Assembly (NCBI RefSeq): GCF_001646865.1
Contig: NZ_LRRB01000059.1
Span: forward strand, 1-45,872
Source: Aldersonia kunmingensis
GTDB lineage: Bacteria > Actinomycetota > Actinomycetes > Mycobacteriales > Mycobacteriaceae
Direction: 5' to 3'
Length of the DNA stretch: 45,872 nt
Every line of letters begins with the position of its first letter. Within the stretch, counting starts at the first letter, position 1. Under the pieces are notes generated by a model. That model searched no databases and was not told the origin of the DNA. It saw only the letters and a program-made list of their open reading frames with translations. Below are positions 8,462 through 16,259 of this stretch, piece after piece. The position numbers and the translations under genes are program-made.

Positions 8462-9991
8462 ATGATCGGTGCAGGCGGCAAAACCCTGTCGGTGGGCATT
8501 ATCGGCGCCGGCCCCGGTGGCCTTGCGCTGGGAATCTTTCTGCGCAAGGCAGGGTTTCGCGACTTCACTATCTTCGACCGCGAGGACGGCGTCGGCGGCA
8601 CCTGGCGGATCAACCACTACCCCGGCCTCGCGTGCGATGTGAAGTCGCACCTTTACTCGTTCTCTTTCGACCTGAATGCGAACTGGTCGCGATTGTGGTC
8701 CGGGCAGGCGGAGATCCTCGAGTACTTCGAGCGGTGCGCCGACCGCTATGAACTCGGCAAGCATTTGCGACTGAATACCGAAATCACCTCGGCAGCCTGG
8801 GATTCCGTCAGCGAAACATGGCTGTTGACCACGAGCGCCGGAGCTGAGCACCGCTTCGATGTCGTGATCTCCGCTGTGGGACTGTTTACCCAGCCGGTGA
8901 TGCCAGACCTCGTCGAGGAGGAGCCGTTCACCGGCACTCTGATGCACTCGTCGCGGTGGGACGATTCGGTGCAGATCGAAGGGGCCCGGGTCGCGGTATT
9001 GGGCACCGGTTCCACTGCTGCACAGGTAATTCCGGAGCTTGCGAAGGTAGCCGAGCAGGTCTACTCGGTGCAGCGATCGCCCACCTGGATCCTGCCGAAG
9101 CCGGACCGGCCCTACACCGACCGAGAGCGGTGGGTCTTTGCCAACGTGCCGTTCGCGAAGAAGTACTACCGAACTCGACTGTGGCTCACGAGCGAACAGA
9201 ACATCGGGGTGATCGAGCACGGCAGCGACAAGACGCAGGCGTTCAAGGGCGTTGCGGAGCGAATGCTGGCGAGGACGGTCGCGGACGAGGAACTGCGACA
9301 GCGACTGACACCGGAGCACCCGCTTGGCTGCAAGCGGTTGGTGTTCTCCTCGGATTTCATCAAGGCGCTCACCCGGCCGAATGTCGAGGTCGTGTCCAGT
9401 CCGGCCCGAGTACTGCGGGCCCGCTCGCTGGTCACGGCGGACGGTACCGAACGTGAGGTCGACGTCGTGGTGTGCGCGACCGGCTACGCGGCCGCCGACT
9501 ATCTCGGCGAGATCGACGTGCGCGGCGAGGGCGGTGCGGCACTGCACGACGTCTGGCGTGACGGTGCCTTCGCGTACCTGGGCATGGCGGTACCGGGATT
9601 CCCGAACTTCTTCATGCTCTACGGCCCGAACACGAATGTGGGGTCGAACAGCGTCATCTTCGTGCTCGAGGCTCAGGCGCGCTACATCGTCCGGGCGCTG
9701 CGCCATATGCGCCGCCGCCGCAAAACGTATGTCGCCGTCCGGCCGGAGGCGATGGCGGAGTTCGGCCGCAAGATCGACAAGTGGATGGTCGGCACCGTGT
9801 GGACGACGCGGTGCAGCAGCTACTTCCGGAGCGCCAACGGCAGAGTCGTGACGCAATGGCCGCGCAGCGCGCGGGCGTTCTGGGGCATGACACGTAGATT
9901 CCGGCCCGCGGACTATTACCTCGAGGCGGCGCCGGCGCAGCCCGGCGAGACGACGTGGACACCGCAAACACACTCGATCATGACGGGATAG
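8462..9991 (+). CDS. Baeyer-Villiger-type flavin monooxygenase
   Basis: 509 residues. Two Rossmann motifs, GAGPGGLALG (FAD, about residue 16) and VLGTGSTAAQ (NADPH, about 180), flank the type I fingerprint FTGTLMHSSRWDD (FxGxxxHxxxW). The segment NHYPGLACDVKSHLYSFSF is also typical. Such enzymes insert one oxygen of O2 next to a ketone, giving an ester or lactone. The start is supported by GGAGG 7 bases upstream. The esterase gene begins 4 bases after its stop, and an SMP-30 lactonase gene lies in the divergent operon, so ketone to ester or lactone to hydroxy acid is the obvious reading (inference). Confidence 0.92.
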   Translation: MIGAGGKTLSVGIIGAGPGGLALGIFLRKAGFRDFTIFDREDGVGGTWRINHYPGLACDVKSHLYSFSFDLNANWSRLWSGQAEILEYFERCADRYELGKHLRLNTEITSAAWDSVSETWLLTTSAGAEHRFDVVISAVGLFTQPVMPDLVEEEPFTGTLMHSSRWDDSVQIEGARVAVLGTGSTAAQVIPELAKVAEQVYSVQRSPTWILPKPDRPYTDRERWVFANVPFAKKYYRTRLWLTSEQNIGVIEHGSDKTQAFKGVAERMLARTVADEELRQRLTPEHPLGCKRLVFSSDFIKALTRPNVEVVSSPARVLRARSLVTADGTEREVDVVVCATGYAAADYLGEIDVRGEGGAALHDVWRDGAFAYLGMAVPGFPNFFMLYGPNTNVGSNSVIFVLEAQARYIVRALRHMRRRRKTYVAVRPEAMAEFGRKIDKWMVGTVWTTRCSSYFRSANGRVVTQWPRSARAFWGMTRRFRPADYYLEAAPAQPGETTWTPQTHSIMTG

Positions 9992-9995
9992 CGAC

Positions 9996-10952
9996 ATGGA
10001 CACCACCGATGTGCTGGCGCGGCTCGATCCGGCGCTCGTGCACCTTGCCGCAGCGCGGACCAACCTGTCGACGGAACTCATTCCAGCCATACGGGATTCG
10101 ATCAATCTCCGTCGACGAGAGGGTGTGGCCGCGATCTCTGCGACCGGCGTCCGGATCGAGGATGCCGTCGTCCCCGGTTCGGGAGAGATCCGGGTGCGGA
10201 TCTACCGCGGTGGTCCGGCACCCGCTCCGGCCGTGCTCTACCTGCACTCAGGGGCCTTCGTACTGGGCAATCTCGACACCGATCACCGGCAGTGCGTGGA
10301 ACTCGCACGCCGCGCGGAGTGCACCGTCGTGTCGGTCGACTATCGCCTGGCCCCGGAGCACCCGTTCCCCGCTGCACTCGACGACGCGATCGACACGCTG
10401 AACTGGATTGCCGCGGAAGCAGAGTCGCTTGGCATCGATGCGGGCCGCATAGCGGTGGCAGGCAACAGCGCCGGCGGCGCGCTGGCAGCGCTGTTGGCTC
10501 AACAGTCCACGGACGGGTCGGTTCCGTCGCTCGTGTTTCAGCTGCTGCATCAACCGGTGCTCGATGACCGGCCCATGCCGTCCAAGGAGGAATTCGATAT
10601 CACGCCCGGATTCGACGGTCCGGCAACCGAACTCATGTGGCAGCACTATCTGCACGACACCCGGCCGAGTGACGCGTCGGTTCCCGGTCGCCGCGAGGAA
10701 CTGGCCGGATTGCCGCGAGCCTTTGTGTCCTGCTCCGAGCTCGATCCGCTGCGCGACGAGGCGATCGACTACGCCGTGCGGCTGCTGATGGCAGGTGTCG
10801 CGACGGATCTCCATGTGTTCGCGGGTACCTGCCACGGATTCGATTCGCTGGTTCCCGGGTGGGAAACAAGCGAGCGGCTATTCGAGATGCAGGGCACCGC
10901 GCTGCGGGCGGCGCTGCATTCGAGCAACCTTGCGGTGCACATACCCGCGTGA
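9996..10952 (+). CDS. Alpha/beta hydrolase of the HSL esterase family
   Basis: 318 residues. Nucleophile elbow GNSAGG near residue 155, catalytic Asp in ELDPLRDEA and His in TCHGFDSL. The oxyanion-loop HGG motif of the family reads YLHSGAF, so the second residue is Ser rather than Gly. Members hydrolyse carboxylic esters in the cytoplasm. It starts 4 bases after the monooxygenase stop and very probably hydrolyses that enzyme's product (inference from the well-known BVMO-esterase pairing). Confidence 0.9.
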   Translation: MDTTDVLARLDPALVHLAAARTNLSTELIPAIRDSINLRRREGVAAISATGVRIEDAVVPGSGEIRVRIYRGGPAPAPAVLYLHSGAFVLGNLDTDHRQCVELARRAECTVVSVDYRLAPEHPFPAALDDAIDTLNWIAAEAESLGIDAGRIAVAGNSAGGALAALLAQQSTDGSVPSLVFQLLHQPVLDDRPMPSKEEFDITPGFDGPATELMWQHYLHDTRPSDASVPGRREELAGLPRAFVSCSELDPLRDEAIDYAVRLLMAGVATDLHVFAGTCHGFDSLVPGWETSERLFEMQGTALRAALHSSNLAVHIPA

Positions 10953-10964
10953 TGCAGTGATTCC

Positions 10965-11345
10965 ATGCAGTTGAATCAGGTGACGATCGGAGCGACGGAC
11001 CTCGAGCGCGCCGAACACTTCTACACGCTGCTGGGCCTGCACTTGATCGTTCGCGACGACGACTATCTGCGATTCGAATGCCCGACGGGAGGCAGTACCT
11101 TTTCCGTCGAACGAGTTCCGGCGGTCAGCGCAAACGAGCAGGTAAGCGTCTATTTCGAAACCGACCACCTCGACAGCGAATGCGAGCGTCTGCGGGAAGC
11201 TGGTGTCGTCTTCAGTCTGCCGCCCACCGATATGCCGTGGCTCTGGCGCGAAGCCCGACTCCATGACCCCGAGGGCCACAATCTCGTCCTCTTCCATGCC
11301 GGGGACAACCGCCGAAATCCGCCCTGGCGACTGACGGACGCCTAG
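10965..11345 (+). CDS. VOC-family (glyoxalase/dioxygenase fold) protein
   Basis: 126 residues, last gene of the operon. The two beta-alpha-beta-beta-beta modules begin with LNQVTIGATDLERAEHFYTLLG and VSVYFETDHLDSECERLREAG, and it ends with the usual HDPEGHNLVLFH. Metal-site candidates include Glu in the last module (PEGH) and Glu154-type residues missing from the short chain, so activity is uncertain. Superfamily members are isomerases, epimerases, dioxygenases or binding proteins. It is convergent with the SRPBCC gene, only 18 bases away, with no obvious terminator between them. Confidence 0.8.
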   Translation: MQLNQVTIGATDLERAEHFYTLLGLHLIVRDDDYLRFECPTGGSTFSVERVPAVSANEQVSVYFETDHLDSECERLREAGVVFSLPPTDMPWLWREARLHDPEGHNLVLFHAGDNRRNPPWRLTDA

Positions 11346-11363
11346 TGCCGGACGGGCTGAAGG

Positions 11364-11849
11364 TCAGTTCGCTGCCGCGACGAGTGCGTCGAGTTCACGC
11401 GCGATTGCCTCATGGTAGGAGTCGATATGTGCGGGGTTGACGGTCCGGAACCAGCCGTCAGGGAACGGCGCGTGCTTGTACGTCTCTAGGGCCATCGACC
11501 GCGTGAACAGCGTGACTCCTTCACCCGGCTCGGTGAACTGATAGGTAATCGTCATCCGGCCTTCGCGGCCGCCATTGCCATCGCGGTCGTGCGCGAGGCG
11601 GCCAACGGAGTTGAACACGAACATGCGTGGCCGCATGGCAATTGCGCAGTGCCAACTGAAGATCCGATCCCCATCGGGGCCGGCTTCCTCCCACGTGTCG
11701 CCCACCTGCAGCGGCCGGTCGGGAACGTTCCCGACATGGACGCTGTTCGGATAGGTTTTGGTCCAGTTCGCCGGGTTGGTGACGAAGTCGTAGATCGTCT
11801 CGGCCGAGTGAGTGAACGCGGTGGACGAACTCGTGGTGACGATACCCAA
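11364..11849 (-). CDS. SRPBCC-family (START-like ligand-binding) protein
   Basis: 161 residues with the polyketide-cyclase/START-like pattern: a first strand SSSTAFTHSAETIYDFVTNPANW, then strands MFVFNSVGR and MTITYQFTEPGEGVTLFTRS, and a long C-terminal helix. These proteins hold hydrophobic ligands in a deep pocket; some are cyclases or aromatases. The TTG start follows AAAGGGA. The gene begins 12 bases after the kinase-like gene and is probably its operon partner. No catalytic residue can be assigned. Confidence 0.75.
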   Translation of the reverse strand: MGIVTTSSSTAFTHSAETIYDFVTNPANWTKTYPNSVHVGNVPDRPLQVGDTWEEAGPDGDRIFSWHCAIAMRPRMFVFNSVGRLAHDRDGNGGREGRMTITYQFTEPGEGVTLFTRSMALETYKHAPFPDGWFRTVNPAHIDSYHEAIARELDALVAAAN

Positions 11850-11861
11850 CGTAAATCCCTT

Positions 11862-13082
11862 TCAGACTTCGTGCGTTGAATCGGCGCGAACACTGCTGTC
11901 GCGCAGGCCTTCCCGTAGCGCGGCGACGGTGTCGAGGTCGTCGAGTGCCGCGACCGTGCGGTCGAGTCCGGTGAGTGCGATCTCCTCGTCCTGCATTCCA
12001 CCGAGTCCAGCCGTGATCAGCGCGGCGACAAAGGCGTAGGACGCGGCCTGGCGATAGCGATAGCGCAGTTCGTCGTAGTCGAACAGTGGGCCGCCCGCGG
12101 CGGAGAGAGCGTGCCGGTATCGCTCGAGCAGATCACGCTCGTGCGCTCGCCGATCGACTGTGGTCATCCCGGTAACCAGCGTGTATGCCAAGTCTCGGGT
12201 GGGGTGACCGCGCCGAACCGCCTGCCAGTCGAGCAGGCCGACCCGGTCACCGCGGATATAGCAGTTGCCGGGGTGCGCGTCACCGTGCAGGACGGTGTGC
12301 GGCGCGGCGTCGATCAGCCGAGCCACCGGGATGTAGTTGTCGATGATGAAGCGGCCGGTCTCGATCGGGATCGGGGTCTTCCCGGACAGGCTCTTCACCG
12401 ATCGCCGCATCATCGAACCGACGAGCGGGACGCTCGGGTCTGCCGATCCGGCATGCAACCAGCCGAGTGGCGCACCGGCGTGTCCCTCCGCCGGCAACCG
12501 GCCCCAGAAGGTGCCATGCACGTGCGCGAGTGTGTCCACTAGTTGTGCCGCCCGATTCGGATCGAGCGGGTGCACAGTGTCGGGGAATTCGCAGCCAAGG
12601 ACCGCGAGATCCTCCAGCACGATGACGAATCGCCCTGTGGCGGAGTCGAATGCGGACCCGTGCATGCGCGGAACGCCTTCAAGCTCACCGGAGAGTTCGG
12701 TGTAAAAGCGCACTTCGGTCTCGGCAAGCCGAGCGAGTTCGCCGATGAATCGGTTACCGAGCGTCTTGGCCGTCACCTTCACGAACACTGTGCTCGGCAC
12801 GCCTTCACCAGTGAGTGCCAGTCGGGCATGCGTGGTTGTACCGGCGGTGCCGCCGAGCCGGGTCACCGAGGCGACCGGTCGCCGCAGTATCTCCGACAGC
12901 GTCGTGGCGTCGAGATCTTCCACCCCGCGCGGGAACGCCCGCGCGCCGCGTAGCACGCCGTCGGTGGCGATCCGTGCCGCGCCGCGGCCAAGATGAGCGG
13001 CCAGTGCGACCAGCGGAACGGCCCGCTCCCGGGCACGCGCGGCCATCGATCCGGATCCGGCGTTAGCGCTCAAATCGACCAC
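11862..13082 (-). CDS. Phosphotransferase-family (APH/ecdysteroid-kinase-like) protein
   Basis: 406 residues. The kinase catalytic loop VLHGDAHPGNCYI and the metal-binding segment GLLDWQAVRRGHP near residue 290 mark an aminoglycoside-phosphotransferase-like fold. Neighbours in degradation gene sets suggest a small-molecule hydroxyl as substrate rather than an antibiotic (inference). The GTG at 13082 is the longest choice; a TTG at 13073 sits at better spacing after AAAGGGTGG, and an ATG at residue 13 is also possible. A second member of the family lies at 30259. It is divergent from a P450 gene, sharing a promoter with the conserved 29-bp element. Confidence 0.8.
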   Translation of the reverse strand: MVDLSANAGSGSMAARARERAVPLVALAAHLGRGAARIATDGVLRGARAFPRGVEDLDATTLSEILRRPVASVTRLGGTAGTTTHARLALTGEGVPSTVFVKVTAKTLGNRFIGELARLAETEVRFYTELSGELEGVPRMHGSAFDSATGRFVIVLEDLAVLGCEFPDTVHPLDPNRAAQLVDTLAHVHGTFWGRLPAEGHAGAPLGWLHAGSADPSVPLVGSMMRRSVKSLSGKTPIPIETGRFIIDNYIPVARLIDAAPHTVLHGDAHPGNCYIRGDRVGLLDWQAVRRGHPTRDLAYTLVTGMTTVDRRAHERDLLERYRHALSAAGGPLFDYDELRYRYRQAASYAFVAALITAGLGGMQDEEIALTGLDRTVAALDDLDTVAALREGLRDSSVRADSTHEV

Positions 13083-13103
13083 CCTTTCGACGCAAACCCA
13101 ACC

Positions 13104-13132
13104 TTTACAGATCGGGTCATAAATGTCACGCT
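13104..13132. promoter_or_regulatory. Conserved 29-bp promoter element, copy 2
   Basis: Same TTTACA-N14-TGTCACGCT layout as 1347-1375, again midway between divergent catabolic genes (kinase-like protein to the left, P450 to the right). The 14 spacer bases differ between copies, so the shared ends look selected rather than copied. Confidence 0.55.
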
Positions 13133-13181
13133 AGGTTCTGCGCCGAACCGGGCGCTAAGACGACTGCGGAAGGGTGTCGCG

Positions 13182-14387
13182 GTGACGATTTCGAAGGTGA
13201 ATTTCGATCCGTTCTCCGAGGATTACTTCAACGATCCGCACGAGACGTACCGGCGCCTTCGGGACGAAGCGCCCCTTTTCTACAGCGAGCAATACGACTT
13301 CTATGCGCTGAGCCGGCACGAGGATGTCGCGGCCGCGTTCAAGGACTTCGAGACCTTTTCCTCGGCTGACGGCATCACGCTGGCGGACTTCCAGGAGGAC
13401 CGCCCGCCCAATCAACCCTCGATCATCATGATGGATCCGCCCGACCACCGGCAGTTGCGCAGCCTGGTCAACAAGGTGTTCACTCCGCGCGCGATCCAGG
13501 CTCAAGAGCCGCTGGTCCGTCAGTTGGTTGGCCACTACCTGTCGCAGGTCGATCCGGCCGGCTTCGACGCCGTAGCGGATTTCTCGGCGCTGTTCCCGGT
13601 CGAAGTCATCACCACGATGCTCGGCGTGCCGGAGGAGCACCACCAGAACATTCGGACCTGGCTGGACGTCAGCTTGACGCGCCAGCCGGGCGAAATCGGC
13701 GTGAGCCAGGCGGGCCTCGACGCGATGATCCAGACGGCGATGGTCTACTTCGGCGTCATCGGAGACCGTCGCGCAGAGCCGCGCGACGACATGATTTCCC
13801 GATTGATCTCCACCGAGGTCGAACGCGACGACGGAGGGTCGAAGACCCTCGATGACATCGAGATCGCGGGCTTCGCGACACTGCTCGGCGGTGCCGGTGC
13901 GGAGACGGTGACCAAGCTCGTCGGCTCCGCAGTGGTCCTATTCGCGCGCCATCCAGATCAGTGGGCACAGTTGCTCGCGGATCGATCCCTTATCCCGTCC
14001 GCCATCGAAGAAGTGCTGCGCTATGCCGCGCCCGCGCAGTACGCCATGCGATCGACCCGCCGCGACGTCGAACTGCACGGCACGACGATTCCGGCCGGGA
14101 AGCCGGTCATGCTGATCGAGGCGTCGGCCAACCGTGACGAGCGGGCGTTCACCGACGCCGACCGCTTCGATATCAGTCGCGACCGTTCGCAGGCGCAGAA
14201 CCTCGGGTTTGGCTACGGCATCCACAGTTGCCTCGGCGCGGCCCTTGCGCGGATGGAAAGTGCGATCGCATTCGAGCATCTGCTCGATTTCATGCCGGAA
14301 TACGAGGTCGACTTCGACAACCTGCGTCGCGTGAATATGACCAGCGTTGCCGGCTATTCGAATGTCCCTGTCCACGTGCGACGTTGA
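13182..14387 (+). CDS. Cytochrome P450, second of four
   Basis: 401 residues. I-helix GGAGAETVTKL, ExxR in EEVLRY, the NRDERAF turn and heme loop FGYGIHSCLG are all present. The MMDPPDHRQLRSLVNKVFTPR segment is typical of bacterial P450s acting on small lipophilic molecules. The GTG at 13182 follows GGAAGGG by about 8 bases. No redox partner is adjacent. It heads a short transcript with the unknown gene at 14450. The substrate is unknown; shared promoter element with the first operon suggests a related pathway (inference). Confidence 0.92.
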   Translation: MTISKVNFDPFSEDYFNDPHETYRRLRDEAPLFYSEQYDFYALSRHEDVAAAFKDFETFSSADGITLADFQEDRPPNQPSIIMMDPPDHRQLRSLVNKVFTPRAIQAQEPLVRQLVGHYLSQVDPAGFDAVADFSALFPVEVITTMLGVPEEHHQNIRTWLDVSLTRQPGEIGVSQAGLDAMIQTAMVYFGVIGDRRAEPRDDMISRLISTEVERDDGGSKTLDDIEIAGFATLLGGAGAETVTKLVGSAVVLFARHPDQWAQLLADRSLIPSAIEEVLRYAAPAQYAMRSTRRDVELHGTTIPAGKPVMLIEASANRDERAFTDADRFDISRDRSQAQNLGFGYGIHSCLGAALARMESAIAFEHLLDFMPEYEVDFDNLRRVNMTSVAGYSNVPVHVRR

Positions 14388-14449
14388 GCCGCTAAACCGC
14401 GAACACGTACCCGCAAACCGTGACCACCCTTCGAACGAAACGGGAATCG

Positions 14450-14977
14450 ATGCCTGCGCAAACCATCGAACTGGCCACCGCCCGGCAGGTCCGCCGCAAC
14501 GGCGCGAGCCGTGCTGCTCACCGGCTCGACGTGATCGCCCACGATGTCGCGGAGGTGATCTCCTCAGCGGGCGGAACCCTCTTCGATCGGGCGCTCGGTG
14601 GCTGGGAAGTCTGCGTCTACACCGCTGACGCAGAAGGCTCCCGGGCGCTGCGCATTCTCGGCGTGACCGGGTTGCCGTTCGAGCAGGGCATCGCGTCCGC
14701 CGGTCGGGGCCCACAGGCACTCGCGGTGTCGGCTGCCGCGCTGGCAACCGACGAACGGGTGCGCGATTACCTCTCGGCCGTGCTCGAGCTCGGCGATATC
14801 GAGGTGACGATCTTCGGCGAGGGGCTTCCCACGATGCGGACCGCAGCGGGTCCGGCTCTTCGTCGAATGAGCTTGGCGGCGAAGGCTTTCAAGGGCCACG
14901 CCCTCGACGCCGCGGCAATTCCGCACGGCGACATCGAGCGCGAGGAGTACTTCGCGGCGGAGTGTATCGGCTTCTAG
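14450..14977 (+). CDS. Protein of unknown function, 175 residues
   Basis: I do not recognise this family. The ATG at 14450 follows a weak GGGA; a GTG at 14420 would add ten residues. The chain has no signal peptide or membrane segment. It looks mixed alpha/beta, with RAAHRLDVIAHDVAEVISSAGG as an amphipathic helix, the strand WEVCVYTADA, an Ala-rich helix at about 85-110, and LELGDIEVTIFGE. It lies 62 bases after the P450 stop and may be co-transcribed with it. Its compact, Gly-Ala-rich make-up resembles small regulatory or binding domains, but no function is proposed. Confidence 0.55.
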   Translation: MPAQTIELATARQVRRNGASRAAHRLDVIAHDVAEVISSAGGTLFDRALGGWEVCVYTADAEGSRALRILGVTGLPFEQGIASAGRGPQALAVSAAALATDERVRDYLSAVLELGDIEVTIFGEGLPTMRTAAGPALRRMSLAAKAFKGHALDAAAIPHGDIEREEYFAAECIGF

Positions 14978-14999
14978 TCCCGGACCGACCTGCCCGCAG

Positions 15000-15455
15000 T
15001 TAGTCGCGGACCCTGTCCCTGCGGAACGGAATACCGTCCTCATCGACGGGCACGGCGAAGTCGACCTGCCGGCGAGCGTTGGACAACGTGGTCACGACGC
15101 ACGTGCCGAGGGGGCCGCACCGGTCGTAGATGGTGGCCGTGCCGATCGAAATCCCGTCGGCAGCAATCGCATTGTCGGCCCGCAGCCCGATCTCGTGTCC
15201 GATGGGTAGCCGCGACAGGGTGAGCGTCATATCAGTGTTGATATAGCCGGCGCCCTGAGAACCCCAGTGGCATACGTGGTTGGTGGTATCGCCGACCAAG
15301 GCCGCGTGCTGGAATGGTGAAAGCGGTTCGCCCGCAATGAGGGCAGGCATGCTCTGCCACGAAGTCTTGCGATCCGCGTTCTGGTTTGCGGCGAAGTCAT
15401 GTGTCCAGTCGCGATCACCGCTCTTGAACAGTGGGGGCGATCCCTCGGGCGACAT
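15000..15455 (-). CDS. C-terminal hotdog domain of a TesB-like thioesterase (probable gene fragment)
   Basis: 151 residues that correspond to only the second hotdog of a roughly 260-residue acyl-CoA thioesterase. The family pattern is visible: PALIAGEPLSPFQHAALVGD, then GYINTDMTLTLSRLPIGHEIGLRAD and GISIGTATIYDRCGPLG. In the neighbouring +1 frame, a GTG at 15537 behind AGGGAG encodes VVSFLSRNGDQLVAEELAV, which resembles the last two strands of the first hotdog, so a frameshift near 15456-15475 seems to separate the two pieces. The rest of the N-terminal half is absent; TetR begins right behind. It is probably a decayed gene, though a small single-domain protein cannot be excluded. Confidence 0.5.
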   Translation of the reverse strand: MSPEGSPPLFKSGDRDWTHDFAANQNADRKTSWQSMPALIAGEPLSPFQHAALVGDTTNHVCHWGSQGAGYINTDMTLTLSRLPIGHEIGLRADNAIAADGISIGTATIYDRCGPLGTCVVTTLSNARRQVDFAVPVDEDGIPFRRDRVRD

Positions 15456-15624
15456 CAGACCCTCCGCCGTGGCTCACCGCCAGTTCTTCCGCGACGAGCT
15501 GATCGCCATTCCGGCTGAGAAAACTGACCACGCCCACTCGACTCTCCCTAAGTCCGCCAACGCAATTGACGATATCGGTCGACCGTACTCGCGCACCGAT
15601 CCGCCGCGAACACGAGCTAGCGGC

Positions 15625-16131
15625 TTACGACCGAGACTTCGTACTCTCGTTTGTCAGCTCTCGCATCTCTGCAATCGCTTGGCCGGCCGACGGCGCGTTG
15701 TCCGGATCGATGAGCGACTGAACCATCAGCCCGATCAGGATCGCCAGCGGGATCGAGCCGCCCATTTCGCCGCGTGCTCGGCGCTGTCCCTCGGCCAGTC
15801 GGGTGCGCAGTTCGTCATTGCGCTGGGCAGCGACGATCGCTTCGAGTTGAGACAGCCACAGCGCCTTGTCGGATGTGAAGGACTCGATCAGCGTGCGCCA
15901 GCGATCAGCCGCCGCGGCCGACTGGCCATCGGGCGCCATCCTGGCGTCGAGCTCGTCGAGTTCCTCAACGAGCGCCTCGACGAGCAGGCGTTCGCGGCTG
16001 CCGAAGTGGTAGCCGATGGCGGCATGACTGACACCCGCGCTGGCGGCGATGTCGCGCACCGTCGTGTTCGACCAGCCGCGTTCGACGAGGCACTGCTTGG
16101 CGCCGCGCAGCAAGTCCTCCCGGTTTCCCAT
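15625..16131 (-). CDS. TetR-family transcriptional regulator
   Basis: 168 residues. The N-terminal helix-turn-helix reads TTVRDIAASAGVSHAAIGYHF at about residues 22-42, followed by GSRERLLVEALVEEL; the C-terminal ligand domain is variable. The ATG at 16131 has no ribosome site and lies close to the likely transcript start, so the message may be leaderless; a TTG at 16137 is an alternative. Four TTGACCA half-sites lie in the gap to the divergent HsaA-like hydroxylase, making that gene and itself the likely targets (inference). Confidence 0.88.
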   Translation of the reverse strand: MGNREDLLRGAKQCLVERGWSNTTVRDIAASAGVSHAAIGYHFGSRERLLVEALVEELDELDARMAPDGQSAAAADRWRTLIESFTSDKALWLSQLEAIVAAQRNDELRTRLAEGQRRARGEMGGSIPLAILIGLMVQSLIDPDNAPSAGQAIAEMRELTNESTKSRS

Positions 16132-16194
16132 GGTCAAAGGCTACTGCACGAATTGCACAGATGGTTTGACCATATGGATTGACCATTTGGTCAA
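16131..16194. promoter_or_regulatory. Putative TetR operators, TTGACCA half-sites
   Basis: A perfect inverted repeat TTGACCA-TT-TGGTCAA lies at 16179-16194. Further half-sites are TTGACCA at 16166-16172 and TGGTCAA at 16131-16137, the last overlapping the TetR start. The cluster lies between the divergent TetR and hydroxylase genes, where a self-regulating repressor would bind. Confidence 0.65.
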
Positions 16195-16259
16195 GATGCC
16201 GCTACGGTGGGAATCGATGGTCGGCCGAACCGACCGCCTTGCCCTTCAGGAGGACAGCC

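Noticed and set aside
8063-10105. 680-residue minus-strand frame
   Set aside because: It is a high-GC shadow of the SDR, Baeyer-Villiger and esterase genes, which have family motifs.
13044-13082. Fixed start of the kinase-like gene
   Set aside because: GTG 13082, TTG 13073 and an ATG at residue 13 are all possible; I kept the longest but do not claim it.
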